Source: Eutypa lata (Eukaryota; Ascomycota; Sordariomycetes; Xylariales; Diatrypaceae). Taken from it: 64,000 bases of DNA. Where the stretch lies: positions 434,001-498,000 of the forward strand of contig JAKULF010000006.1 in NCBI GenBank assembly GCA_022661535.1, in the 5' to 3' direction. Every line of letters starts with the position of its first letter. Position 1 is the stretch's first letter. A program made the translations under genes and the position numbers. Shown piece after piece: positions 35,626-48,214 of the stretch. Under the pieces are notes generated by a model. The model made no database searches and was not told where the DNA came from. It worked only from the letters and a program-made list of their open reading frames with translations.

Positions 35626-38600
35626 CCCAAGTCTCTTTTTATTTTATTTTTTGTTCTGTAAAAGTATACGCTAGCTTAGGATTAGGAAGGTTAAAAGCAT
35701 TGACGATTGAATTGAAGGGTAGTGATGTTTATTTTATTTTTTATTCTTTTCCCCTTTGTGGTTATACCTTTCTTTGTGTATTTTTTTATAGAAAATATCT
35801 TCTTCTCTTAATCTTTCTCTTTCATTAGGATTAATAAACGCAAGTAGACAAGGTAATGTAGCCAGAAATCGAGTATCAAGTAACTAGGAGGTAGTAGTAG
35901 CTAGGTGATGTAGGGTAGTTAATGCAATGTAATAAAACATCAATTGTATGTATGTAGGTAATGTCAAGGTGCGGAACGTGGAAACGTGCGACGTGAGCGG
36001 GAAAGAGAGAGGGGTGTGTGCTATTGTTGTATTCTGTGTACAATATATTTGCAAGCCCGGTTTTATTAGGGAGAAGTGCTAGGTACAGCACTGGGTGTCC
36101 TTTTTTAGTGATCGGCATGAGTACTGGATACTCGTGCGTGACAGGTACGAAGAAAGAGAAAATCGGTCTGCAAGTAGATGGGACTTCAGAAACAATCCCC
36201 AATACTTTGACAGTAAGAGGAAATATCAACATCGAAGTGCTAATAATAAGTCTCGGCGAACCAAACGGTGCTTGTAGAGCATGCATTCTAACTAAGTACC
36301 AGCTACAGAGTTATAATCCATGTAGAATACAAGATACAAGAGAGGTATACTTGCGGGTCCAAGGCTTGCTTGGTGGGAAATCGATGCCTGCCATGCCTGC
36401 CATGCCAGCCATGCATGTGGAAAATGGGGTTCGCCTGCAGTGTCTTTCTTTTTTTCCCTCTCCTCAAAGTGGGACACGCACGCTAGGAACCACTCAATTC
36501 TGATGCAGCCATGTGCCCACTTAGACTATGAAGATGATACTCTGATACTCTGATACTGTACTCAGTTGGCCGGGAATAGCACCATTATCCACTCGAGTGC
36601 CACCTACAGAACAAGGACGTTCCCTGGCTGCTAGACGGCGGGCGGCAGTAGAGAAGCTTTGGGCAGGAGTGGTAGGGTGGAAATACTTAAACGATAAATA
36701 CCTAACATGTAGGTATCTACCTTAGGTAGTAATACCTTGGTAGGTAATATGTGCATTCAAGAGGAATTAATATGTAATAAGAGCCATCGATAAGTAATCA
36801 GTTAAGTCAGTTTATTCTTATGTGGGTGGGATGATTCACTAGCTTGCCTGCTTGCTTATGTACCTACTTATGTACGTAGATATATTGAATGAACTCGGCG
36901 ATAAGAACTAAAGAATGCAAATGGACGGATCGCATAAGATCGTCTACTAGGAATCCATAGGACGACGCAATAGGAAGGGAAGTACTATAGTAATGCGAAT
37001 TGCATGCAGATCGATGTTGTGTCCTGGATATAGTACTAGAGTACATAGGGTAGTTATATGGGATATGCGGTCAGAAAGAAAAGATGACAGTACAGATCGT
37101 ATCATACTTACATAACTAACTACATAACTACATACATACATCTGATATGTGTATGTACATACATAGCTAGGTACCTAGGTAATTAGCTATTGGTGAGCCT
37201 TCTGTAGTTAGTGGAGACTTTAGCATTACCTAAAGTGGGACTACCACCTGCCGTTGCACACCACTAGAACCCCATCATTTGCCATGTGCAAGACCACTTT
37301 TTCTTTCTGCACAAGCTGGATGTCTCATTTTGTGAGCCACTAGGATTTACGGATTTATACTTGGTAGCTAACTACATGTACATATGTAGGAAAGGAGGGA
37401 GTTTGTACCTAATATCTATCTATGCGCAATCAGTTAGTTATATACATACATGTATATGTGCAATTTGCCTATAGATGGTACCGGTATCACTGCAGACCGA
37501 CGTTCTCCGATAAGGCAAACAGCCATTAGTTATTGTAACAGCAAGAAGTTGGCAATTCGATAGGTACTGGTAGTAGATCTCCTTTTTTAAATTATAATTA
37601 TATCAATGCCGGATCTCTTAGGATCATCCCGAGGTCATTGCAGTCACGGCACCTGGTGCCTATGCCGTCCCGATGAGTGAGATAGGTAAGGAGGTACAGC
37701 ATGATGAAGAAGCCGATCACCTAGGCAAGGAGTAGCTCCTTAATAGCTCTAAGTGCTTAAAGCATTGGATTGATGGATGAGCGACAAGAACTTACGTGTT
37801 ACAAATTCTCCGCTGTCACTCCACACTCACTTAGCCTGACTTCAAGGCTTGCCAAGTCGAAGAACCGAGCAAATAAGAGGCCACGTCGTTGAGCCACAAT
37901 GACGACGATACGTAGCAAACGTGAGATTTGAGAAATACATAACTAAGCAACAGCACACAAAAAAAAAGTTCAAAAGACCGCATGGTCCAAAAGCAATTAA
38001 GCACGGAGAAGTAATTTTTGGGGATTTTGCCACCAAGCGGTCCCGCCATTTCCACGTTTCGAATCTTTCTAGAAGGATATTTTCGTATGAGACAGAAGGC
38101 TGATCAAGGCTGATGGATGGATCATGATCCCTTTTGGCAACGGTTAAAGATGCTAGTAGTTCCATATCCTTGGCTGTCTTCGGATGTTTCGACGTCAACA
38201 CGTGTTGCACACGTGCCATCCTTGAAGATAAGCGTGGTACGGAGTAATATGATCTGTTACCTTATTATGTCTGTTGTGTGCCGTAGCGGCATATGTAGAC
38301 TACGTAGGTCTGATAACCAAATTGACTGTTATTAGTCAGCGCGGAAGAACACCTGCAGCGCTCCTACAATGACATGTATGATGATATGTAATATGTATGT
38401 ATGGTGAAGCGTGGCTAAAAATGGCTGTTTCACACCGTACTTTCTTCCATTTCCCTTTCTTTCCTCTCATCCATTCTATGCAAGTGAATACTCTCAACAA
38501 TTACCTCTTACATACATTATGTATGAAGTTTTGGGGGGGACGAATCGGATGGTATTTTAGCCATTAAAAGGAGGTTTTATTACGCTGGTTTTCATTCAAT

Positions 38601-38870
38601 GGAATATCCGCAGTAAACTCTAGTCGACCGCCATTTCTATCCTGTTTCCAATGTGACCCCTCACGGTCCACAACAGCCATGAGAAAAACGTGAGCAATGC
38701 GCCTCATCTCAGTAACACGACCAACGTCGTACCGACACACCAACGCGGCATGATCAAGTACCTATACGCGGAGATGCAGATGTGATTACGAAACCCTTTT
38801 TTAAGGGGATTCTGTCTCGTATTATTACACATAATGATGGAGCTGTGATAAAGTGTTTCTAAGCTTGAAA

Positions 38871-38893
38871 AGACTACTACTATGTAGTAGTCT
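38871..38893. repeat. Perfect short hairpin
   Basis: The arms agactactac and gtagtagtct are exact reverse complements separated by TAT. No gene end is adjacent, so a terminator role is unlikely. Confidence 0.7.
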
Positions 38894-39788
38894 AGCTATT
38901 ACATGTCTATGCTCTTCTTACATCAGGACGCGAACGCCTAACTCAAACTTATTATACTCGGATTGGCCGAAACACGAAGAATCGGGCGCCAGAAGAGGAT
39001 CTTTGCGGGCCTTTAAGGATTAACACCTTCCAGAAAGCCAATTTGCGCTCAAAGTGTACGTAAATGACCGGTGGCAGCTTATGTAGTTAATTAGTAAGTG
39101 AGCAAAAATGAGATTCTGCCTACTCAATTAGTTCTATGTATTAATAGTATTTTTCCCCTCTTTGAGGAGGCTCTTGGCAACCCCCTCCGCCAGGTGTTCG
39201 ATAGTGCGAGCGAGATGTCCTTCTCTCCAACAAATCATCAGTTGTTCTCTGCATACTTACACGTTGCGTACCAGGATTTATTACTTCTTCATGCTTTTGC
39301 CATGCATGCATGCATGCCCTCTCATCTTTCTACGAGACCGACCAGATCTGCACGTGCCGCCAGGGATCCGACCTCCACTTCTCTGACTCCATCCGTCTTC
39401 GGTATTACCGGACTTTCCGCTTTCGGAGACTCGACTATTCTATTGCTATAGTACATACTAAACAATGGGAGAACGAGACACCAAGAGCCCTCAATGCCTA
39501 TCCCGCTACCGCCAATAGCGACCAGATTTTTGCAGCTAACGAACCTCATTGCAAATCATTTCAAAAAGAATCACCATTGAGTGTCCGAGTTGGATTGTTC
39601 GCAGCTATAAGGCTAGTGTTGGCAGGTCACCGCTGCCCGGGCAGCAGAATGCCTTTATATCAACACGGTCTCCGTAAGACCCCACCGGCGTGGCTACGTT
39701 TCTATTTTGTCATTTACCCTGAACTTTGACATACGCATCTTGCACATCTTTCCGGTTCAAGTGTTTTAGATCCGATTTGGTCGTGTTT

Positions 39789-39804
39789 GGGGGGGGGGGG
39801 GGGG
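39789..39804. repeat. G16 homopolymer
   Basis: Sixteen consecutive G residues; the length may be inexact because sequencing is error-prone here. Confidence 0.85.
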
Positions 39805-42800
39805 TTTCCTTCGACGAATGCCTTGCCGTTTTCAGGTCAAATTCAAACTTGCCACAACCTCAGCTCCGAACGCGGTACTCGCCCTACTTGCTCTATAGAT
39901 GCATGCCATCTTACTCAAGGGTCATCTCATCTACTAGACTGTACGCGCATCGGTAATATTTCTAGAAACGTCCTGATATTGGTTGTTCCAGGTGCATACG
40001 TGTGCAGAGTGCAGCATATAGTCTGAGCACAAGTGACGTCGTCTTAACCATCCATCTCATCTAGGGCTGCAATGCAACTCGACTAAACCGGCTCTAAAGA
40101 GTCTATCACTTGTCTAAGCCAACGAATGGCGCATATCGATAAGTATGGTGGCAACCTGCAAGAGAATAATCTCCAACCACCCAAAAAGAGCGTGTACCAG
40201 GGCAGTCACAATTAAGCCTGGATCGTACTTATGATGTTGATCTGACGAGGCATGACTATTCACTAGATAGTCCTCATCTGCGTCGCTCTACATAGAAATC
40301 TTACCCTATTGAGAGGGTGACGCGGTAAGAAAATACACTGATACATAGTACAGAGCGGTCTCTAACTGTTACAGCGTAGTTATTGTGCACTCTTCGTATC
40401 CTTTCATATCTCCTTTCGGGTCTTTGCATTTATCAATCAATGGATATGGACATCACAAGAACATTGAAGCCATGCAAACTGATCTAGTGGATCCAAGCCC
40501 CTTTTCTATCAGGGAGTTACCCAGCTCGGCATTGAGTGGCTCTAAGAGAGACTTGGTTCTTCGAAAGCCCTAGCTACACAAAGCATTACGGTCTCCGAGA
40601 ATATGAAATATCTAGCTCTAAGGATGAATGCCTATCCAATCTTCGGTGAAGTTAGCTGAAACATTTGATGCTGTATCTTGCGTATGTATACTACAGGCCA
40701 TTGAAGTTAATGCACTAACGTTAAGGATCAAAATCTAGGTAGTCTATGTAACGCATTAGATCCATCCGTAGAGAACCATTCCGAACAAATACTGAGTCGT
40801 TTTCTAGAACCTGGCTGGCCATGTTACACGAAACTTGTACTAACTAGTAATCCCCAATTCTTATCCTCGAAGCCCAGTTCCAGAGAGTTGGTAATTTTAG
40901 CGCTTGTCCGTCAACGTACACACTTTTTTACCTTAGCCTATCCGATCTCCGTGTAGCATTGTGACATGTAGTGCCAAGCTATTTACTAGTAGGAAGTGAC
41001 AGAGATGGCGTTGCCTTCGGCCTTATAGGGAAGGTCATCGTCTAGTTAGTTAGCGCACAACCTGCAATGCACGTTAGATCTTCCTTCAGCCTCAAAATAT
41101 CTACAAAGCGTGCACCATCTATCATCATCTCGTTCGCCTTCATCTAAGGTCTTGCCTCTGCGCAGATCCCAAGGACGCGTCATGAACTACGAATACCTCG
41201 CGTGCCTATCTTCATCAACCCCAACCGCTCGCGTTATTCAGCCAGGGTGGATCTGTTGACGACTAGAAGGATCGCTCACCGGGCTTTTACTCCACAAGCT
41301 TCTAGTTTTTCTAGAAGCAATCTCGAAGATACGAGCTAAGCTTTTCGCATGAAGTTCAAGAACCAGGGTGTCCTAGGGGTCGCTAGCTGAAACTAGGTAG
41401 TTGTGTATGTATGTAGAGTGTAGAAAGCTTTCCTACTACAGTCAAAAGACCACCCATAATTCATTACTAATCGCCACACAGTATTCAGGGCCCAGGATAT
41501 TTTTATGTTTCAAGCTATCGTGACTAACTATGTACTCAACTACCTGGTTAAGTACTCTCTTAATCTCTCCGACCCCATATGTATGATCGACGGTGCATGT
41601 GCATAGCTGAGATCGCGCAGTGACGCTGTGTGAAAACCCTAGGCTCTTTGGTCGAAACTAAACCATTTCGGACAGTTAAGCAGGGCTACTTTCGTAGGGA
41701 GTCGGCGAATTAGGAAAGCACGCACCCTTCATTCGGAGAAGCCGTGAGGGCATTGATCACTCCCCTTGTTTCCATGGGGAGGAGAGGGGTCCAAATTCAG
41801 CTAACCATGGCCATCATGATGGCGAATGTTAAACCCAAAGCCAAGTCTTTCTAGGCCTTCCAGCCTGCCGAACAGCCATAGCCGAAACCGTCAAGCTGGA
41901 TAAGGAGGCTAGCTGACAGGTTGAAGATCTGGAGATGGTCAGTGCGTTTTATATATTTGTCTAACTATACTCCGTATGCGTATTCGTTCGGGATGGGTCC
42001 CTAAAACCTAATAGTTACATATTAGTCGACTAATGTTTCTTGAGGAGAGCGCATAATTCTAAGTACCTATTCCATGTACATCACTCGCACCACCGAATGG
42101 ATATTTCCCAGATACAAAACCATCAATTACAGGGGCGCGAATCCTGGAATTGACTGAAAGGTTCTTCTAGTTAAGTGCACTACTTCCAACTATCGGGTAT
42201 GGAAACTGGAGTTGTCCTGTGCCACTAACGCCTCGTCCTTTCTGCCTCTATTGTTTCAAACCCACACTAACACTCGCAAGTATAACTGTTATTGGCTTCG
42301 GACCGTATGATTATACCCAGCTTAGGGAAGACATGGTCGATGACGCTTTGGGACGGCGCACCAACTAGGCATTGTAGTAACAAGTCGAATGGATCTGGAA
42401 AGTGTCGACTAAGAATCCCTAGCGTTTTTCGTCTGGTAGCTCGGCCGCTCCGTGACTGCGTGACGGGATACGTACACGATATCTTTCGTAATTATGCTTA
42501 ACTATATCTCCAAGAGGAAGGAGAATACCAATGCCATGACATGACACCGTATAGCAAGTTTGAGATGTTATACCTATCACAGATGATGTTGGGCGGCTAT
42601 ATAGGTATGTAGTTACAAGATGGGATGTTGATTCATGCTGTGAGGCTGTTGCTGACCAATAAATGATGACACAAGCCCAGCTTCAGCTTACCCAGAGCTC
42701 CGGAATCTTACTACTAAACCCATGTTCCATACTCCATCGATGACTTCTTCTTCCCACCATGTTGCCATGTTGAGAAATATTAAATCGACTGCATCTTCTT

Positions 42801-43652
42801 AATATCTGACTTGCATGTAGTTAAGCTAGTTAGAACCATTCCCGATCCAGGCAGCTATGCAACCTCGGACTTACACACAGATCAAAAGAGGGGTCATGTA
42901 CGTACATAGTTATGTATGTTTGTAGCCCGGGCAGATTATATAATAGCTGAATATGTGTATAAAGTACATGCTTGTTGACTCGTACTAAATAGGAGCTAGC
43001 AGCCTCGTTCACGATATGAAGTGATAGGTTTTGTTCGCGATCCCAGTTGAATACCAATGTAACTGGTATCATCGGTTCAATTGTTCCGATCAACCCTCAT
43101 AACGAGTGGATTGCCCAAGCCTGCCCAGCTGCCCAGGTTTCGTTAGTCCGAGACCACCCACATTCAGATGGGGATGCCACGTGGTGTGTGGAAGCCACAC
43201 GAGGAACGTGCGGGCAACACATGTGCATGTATTTCGCGTGCCCTTGTATCCAGTACTTATCCACTGTAAACTCAAGTCATTTATAAAAGTACAACATTGG
43301 GTACCTGACTCGGCCATCCTTTAGGGGGGCTGAGGGGTCGAGGGGATACAGATATTCACTATTAACTATGTAGCAATCACAGATAGGGGCTTCGTTCAGT
43401 ACCAATACATCGAAAGTGCGAGCCCACGCTAAATTAATTAATTGATACCGCTCGTCTGATCCATCAGGGGTCATAGACCGCAACATGTTGCTAACAAACC
43501 TCGTGTCACCGTCATCCTTAACCATCAAATGGTTAGAAAGGTTAGAGTTTGCGCTCCTGTACCTACGTAATTAATAACATAAGTGCATTAGAGAACGTTT
43601 TGGTCTTCAAATAACATTATCCGACCCTCCTCGTTCTAGACTGTCGAATAAC

Positions 43653-43673
43653 ATCATCATCATCATCATCATC
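43653..43673. repeat. (ATC)7 microsatellite
   Basis: Seven perfect ATC units, followed by degenerate ATC/ACC units to about 43694. Confidence 0.9.
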
Positions 43674-44222
43674 GTCATGACCATCACCATCACAGCTTCT
43701 GCCGTCGCTCGAATACGTGATGAAGCTTGTGTTACCAACACCGGGCTGCTGTCCCCTCTTCGCCCGCTAGTAGCTATATGAAAGGAAAGAAACTAAAACA
43801 AATCTACCTGCAAACCCCCTCCCTCATGCAAGCCAAACCACATGGCAAAAGACTGGGTCAGCCCTGCCGTGTTCGCTTATTTGTGAGTCCTCCCTACAGC
43901 GGAACGGCGTACTAGTTAAGTTATTTAGTCGCATTTAGCTAATATAACCAACCGTCAAAAAGAAAAGGTCGACACGGCTATCCGCGCCGCATTCACGGGT
44001 AGCGGCTGGAGAAGTCTGACCCAACTGCTTGGGAATGATCGCAATCCGCTAGTTATTATTTCGTTCTGTAGCAACCCACAGCGGAAGCGAGCAGCAAGGG
44101 CCGACAACATGGTGGAACGATAACACGCCGGTGGTCCATCACTTCACCAACAATGATAACGAACGGCAGCATATCTACATGATCACCATCATCACTCAGC
44201 TCGGGTCCTTGATTCAAAAGTC

Positions 44223-45130
44223 TAGTCCCCCCAACCCACTTCTTGAATCCACCCACTTCTTGAATCACTTTTACACCAAAATACACTTAACTTTAACATT
44301 ATATAATAAAATGAATAAAATAGCTACAAGGCTAGGCTTTGCGTTATGATACGTAATGAAATATAAGATATATTATATAAAAACTTTAAATGTATAAACT
44401 TACTTTAAATATATAATATTAAATTTTAAAGTTAAAATTGTTTTATTATATTTTAAATAATTAAAATAAAATATATATATTATAATATATTATTATATTA
44501 TTATATTATATTAAACTTAATATTAAACATTATATATAAATATAAACTATATATATAAATCTTTTAATATAAATTTATAATAATTATTAAAGAAATATTT
44601 AATAATTTTATTTATATTAAATATATTAAATTAAATAAATTACTTTTTAAGTTATTTGTAATTATTATATATATAAAACGATATTTTATATAATAATATA
44701 AAAGATAATTTTTAATATATATTTTATTTTATTTTATAATTAATATAATATAATTTTATATATAAAATATTTATATATAAAAATAATTTATATTAAATTT
44801 AAAAATAAATAAATTACGTAATTATAAAATAATAATTTTTTATTTTATTTTAAAGATTTATATAAATACTTTTAAATTTAAAATTAAAAAATATTACGTA
44901 ATTAATAAATTATAAATTATTTAATATTTATTTTTTAATATTAAAAATATAAAATATAAAATATAAAATAAAGCTTTTTTAAATATATTATATATAAGTT
45001 ATATAAATTATATTATGTAATATTTTTATATAAAATAATCGTTTAAAATTTATTTATTTTTAATTTTTTATATAATATTTTAAAGAAATTCACGAAGTGG
45101 GTGGATTCAGGAAGTGGGTCGGGGGGACTA
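44223..45130. mobile_element. Non-autonomous TIR element with A+T core and TA target duplication
   Basis: The element has inverted ends of about 49 bp (44223-44271 and 45082-45130) that match at 44 of 49 positions; the outermost 36 differ at only two, both transitions. The ends begin TAGTCCCCCC, and TA is duplicated at both borders (44223-44224, 45129-45130), as for Tc1/mariner, pogo and Fot elements. Each end holds two tandem subrepeats built on CCCACTTC-TGAATC, resembling paired transposase-binding sites. The about 800-bp interior (44290-45085) is almost pure A and T with long stop-rich stretches; no transposase is encoded. This is a MITE-like or wholly decayed copy. CpA dinucleotides survive in the ends. 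Confidence 0.82.
44290..45085. repeat. Extremely A+T-rich core
   Basis: Nearly every base is A or T, with G/C only at scattered single positions. The sharp edges coincide with the inverted repeats of the surrounding element, so it is the element's interior and not a gradual compositional change. Confidence 0.9.
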
Positions 45131-47851
45131 TTCGCCAATAGCTTTCGTACAAGTATAGCCTCAGGAGCCTTGCTACTAACTACTCAATTCACGATCAAGC
45201 CTCAGGGTTCCTCTGGAGAAGTAATCAGGTTTCCAATAATATGTGAATAGGCCTACTGTGAAAGAAGTATAGCGTCCTAAGCGATCTAAGATGCTATGGA
45301 GAGCAGAAATATACATCTATTGAGGGCAAACTCCTCACACTGTAACTATTCCCTCCAAGGCACATCTTATTATCTTCCCCAAAGGCGCTAGTTGATCAAT
45401 AAAGAAACGATAGATCCTCCACTCCACGACCATGTTTGGGTAAGTTTTGCTCCACCTTGTGAAGTAGTGGTAGATAGGGACGAGTCCAAACCTCGTGAGA
45501 ATCTACATACGTACAATATATAACCTACATAGTACTAGGGCGTGCGCTTTACCCGCAACCCGAAAATAGCGTCGCGAGGCATCAAGAAAACGGAGACAAT
45601 GAAATGATGTTAGGAGTAACCAGATTTCCGGGTATAACTCGGTGTCGGATTTGCGCTATAAAGAGGTGGTATCACCACAGGGTGAAATTGCTGGGCCGCT
45701 TCCATCGCTCGGGTTAATCAATTTGAGGGTAGTATATAATAAATGAGAAGATAACTATGTATGTATGACGACGGTGGCAAGAAGCCCGCAAATAGAGATC
45801 GTTCTTCCGGCGCCAATGTCGCCGTGGGTCCCGGCGCACGATACCTAACCTCCTGCTGCCTACTACATAACTACATACCCAATACCTAATGGTCTCCCAA
45901 GTGTTATTACTACGGAATATATAACCGACCATGTTAGGAGGTATCTATTAATGTTAAGGATTCTCCTCGTCTTCCCGGGACTGCTATGTACGCCGCCACC
46001 GCCCGTCTTCCAAGACTCACAGGATCCGCAATACTCTCATGTGCTCTCAGCGTCCTGCAGAGATCATCGCCAAGCCGGCACTATCGAACTGAGGCACGCG
46101 CAGAGAGGTTCACATACATAACATGCTTCTTTGTCTTGCACGTTTTCGACTCGATTATGTACATAGCTGTTACCTAGCTACATAGTTACCTTGATGGCCT
46201 ATATACATACATATCTATGTACATTCATCTGCAGCCTCTCTATAAGTACGCATGGTAGGGTAACAGTTCCGTAACTTGCATGTCTTTTCGCAGTGTGCAA
46301 GTGCAACCTTGGTAACGCCTCGAACATACATAAGCATCCAGTCTCGTATGTTATTTCTCTCTGCTCTCTCTAACTAGTTATGTCTCTCTTCGCTCGCAAA
46401 GGGCACAGCACTTTTTTTCTTCCGGCACACCGCCATACCGATGCTCTAGGGAATGCAGATCAGCGACATGTAGGCTAGACTCCCAGACTCCCCGCACGCG
46501 AGGCTGTCGTATCCATCCTCCTACTTCCTCAGTTCCTACACCACTACGGTACATATTCTGCATATCCCCCACCATCACCACCTACCCACCACTACTACAC
46601 ACACCTGACTTTTATGTACCCACTCCCAATCGAATTGAGCAGAACGACGAAGCAGATATACAATACATACATATGTACATACATAGGCAGAGACAGGGTG
46701 GAGTCCACTCCAATCCAATCCATGGGCGTCTGCTTCTGCTCTCTGCTCATCCTGGTATGCCGGCGACGAGGAAGACGCTCTCGCGGGGAAATGCTGGCCA
46801 ATCAGTCGTATCTACACTTATGCACGTGCAGGGGGCTTCGCAGCACGCAACTGATTGGATTTACCCCACTAGTCTGACTCAAGCAACCATCGTCCGTAAG
46901 ATCAGCATGATAGATTTTCTTCTTTCCCAAAGTGAAAATGGTATTGGCATGGCATGGCATGGCCTGGTCCCCCCCCTGCCCTGCCCTCGGATTTGCTCGT
47001 TGGAGATCGTCCCCACGTGGCAACGTGTGCGCTTTCGTTATCACCGCGCAATATTAGAGTCCGGCTAGGCTCCCTGGTTCGGGAGATCTCCTAACTACCT
47101 ATGTAGGTACATAACTACCTACGTATGTGAATATGTAGTTAACTATGTATGTACGTAGACCCTGCCCTATCTTTCACAGTTGTAGACCGACACACATTGG
47201 TAGTAACTATATTGGTTTCTCTATCTCTTGCGCTCGCATGGCATCGTGGCACACTGATCCTAACATATAGTCGTGCTTCCCCTATACTACGTAGATGATG
47301 TAACAAAAACGGCCTCTTTTCAAGGTACAATTCGAATTAAAGCTCCTACGGATTTTGTCATTTCAACAAGAGTAACGTAGGTATCATATTCCTGCGGCTA
47401 GCATAGGGATAGGGGCACTTTACCTATAACCTCATATACTTGGGTACCTAGTTATATATCATCCAATTTGAAACTCCCAAATTGCTGGCACGTTTGTTTC
47501 CATTCATGCTATCAACATCTTGTGCTAATACATGTGTAACTACAAGTATCAGGTAAGGCTGGCCAGCGTCTGTGCCAAATAACTAACTATTGTGTGAAGA
47601 GGTAAGGTTACTATCGGATATTGAAAATCATCCAAGCGTCTCTTTTTTCCGGCACCCCCTCCCCGTCGTCATACACTGCCTACCTCTTAAAACCCAACAT
47701 TGATTCTATACATTCCTCAAGGACACCCAACACCATGTAATACCTATCGCTAATACCTACCTAGGTATGTATCCTGCAGGTAGCCGCCATACTGCATATT
47801 CGCTAGCAACAGTAGCTAACTAACTACCTGGTCTAGGTTATGCACACGTTT

Positions 47852-47878
47852 TTCTTCTTCTTCTTCTTCTTCTTCTTC
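47852..47878. repeat. (TTC)9 microsatellite
   Basis: Nine perfect TTC units in non-coding DNA. Confidence 0.92.
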
Positions 47879-48172
47879 TGGCAGTAGTTACATGCGTAGT
47901 TAAGTCGACGCTTCTTTGCGCATAGAGCCAATATATATAAAAACGTCTGTGTGGCGGAATAATCCGCGCTTCGTACCCTGCTCTTTTTTCCTTCATTTTT
48001 TTTTTCTATCTTTCTCTTTTACCGACATGCCGGACATGGGGGTGGACTAGGTTAGGCTCGGTCGGTGTGCGTGTACGTCTGCGCGGTGTAACATAACCCA
48101 TGACATAGCATGGCTGCCGGCAACGGGCAGGCAGCTATGTAGGTATGCAGTTACTACTAGTTGGGGCACAGC

Positions 48173-48174
48173 GG

Positions 48175-48212
<38 letters not shown>
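48173..48212. repeat. (GGCA)10 microsatellite
   Basis: Ten perfect GGCA tetranucleotides, then GGTA GGCA. Confidence 0.95.

Positions 48213-48214
<2 letters not shown>

Larger units (their letters stand above)
35428..44222. other. Gene desert, left part
   Basis: About 8.8 kb has no gene I can support. The part next to FlbA (35428-36000) holds its promoter and a (CCAAAA)4 repeat. The rest is spacer of mixed composition, rich in TACATACA, TAGGTAGG and CTAGCTA motifs, with a perfect 10-bp-stem hairpin at 38871 and a G16 run at 39789. Open frames of 60-140 codons occur on both strands but lack recognisable domains, GC-rich codon use or splice-linked partners. Confidence 0.5.

Noticed and set aside
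39310..39729. A 139-codon plus-strand frame in the desert
   Set aside because: No recognisable domain; overlapping frames of similar length occur in other phases.
41625..41720. Segment with a GGACAGTTAAGCAGGGCTA stretch resembling part of a 5S rRNA
   Set aside because: Only short pieces look alike; the internal control boxes and pairing ends could not be aligned. A covariance-model scan would decide.
43277..43525. A minus-strand 82-codon ATG frame with a natural-looking amino-acid mix
   Set aside because: No domain, signal or splice partner, and it sits in otherwise non-coding sequence; too short to call.
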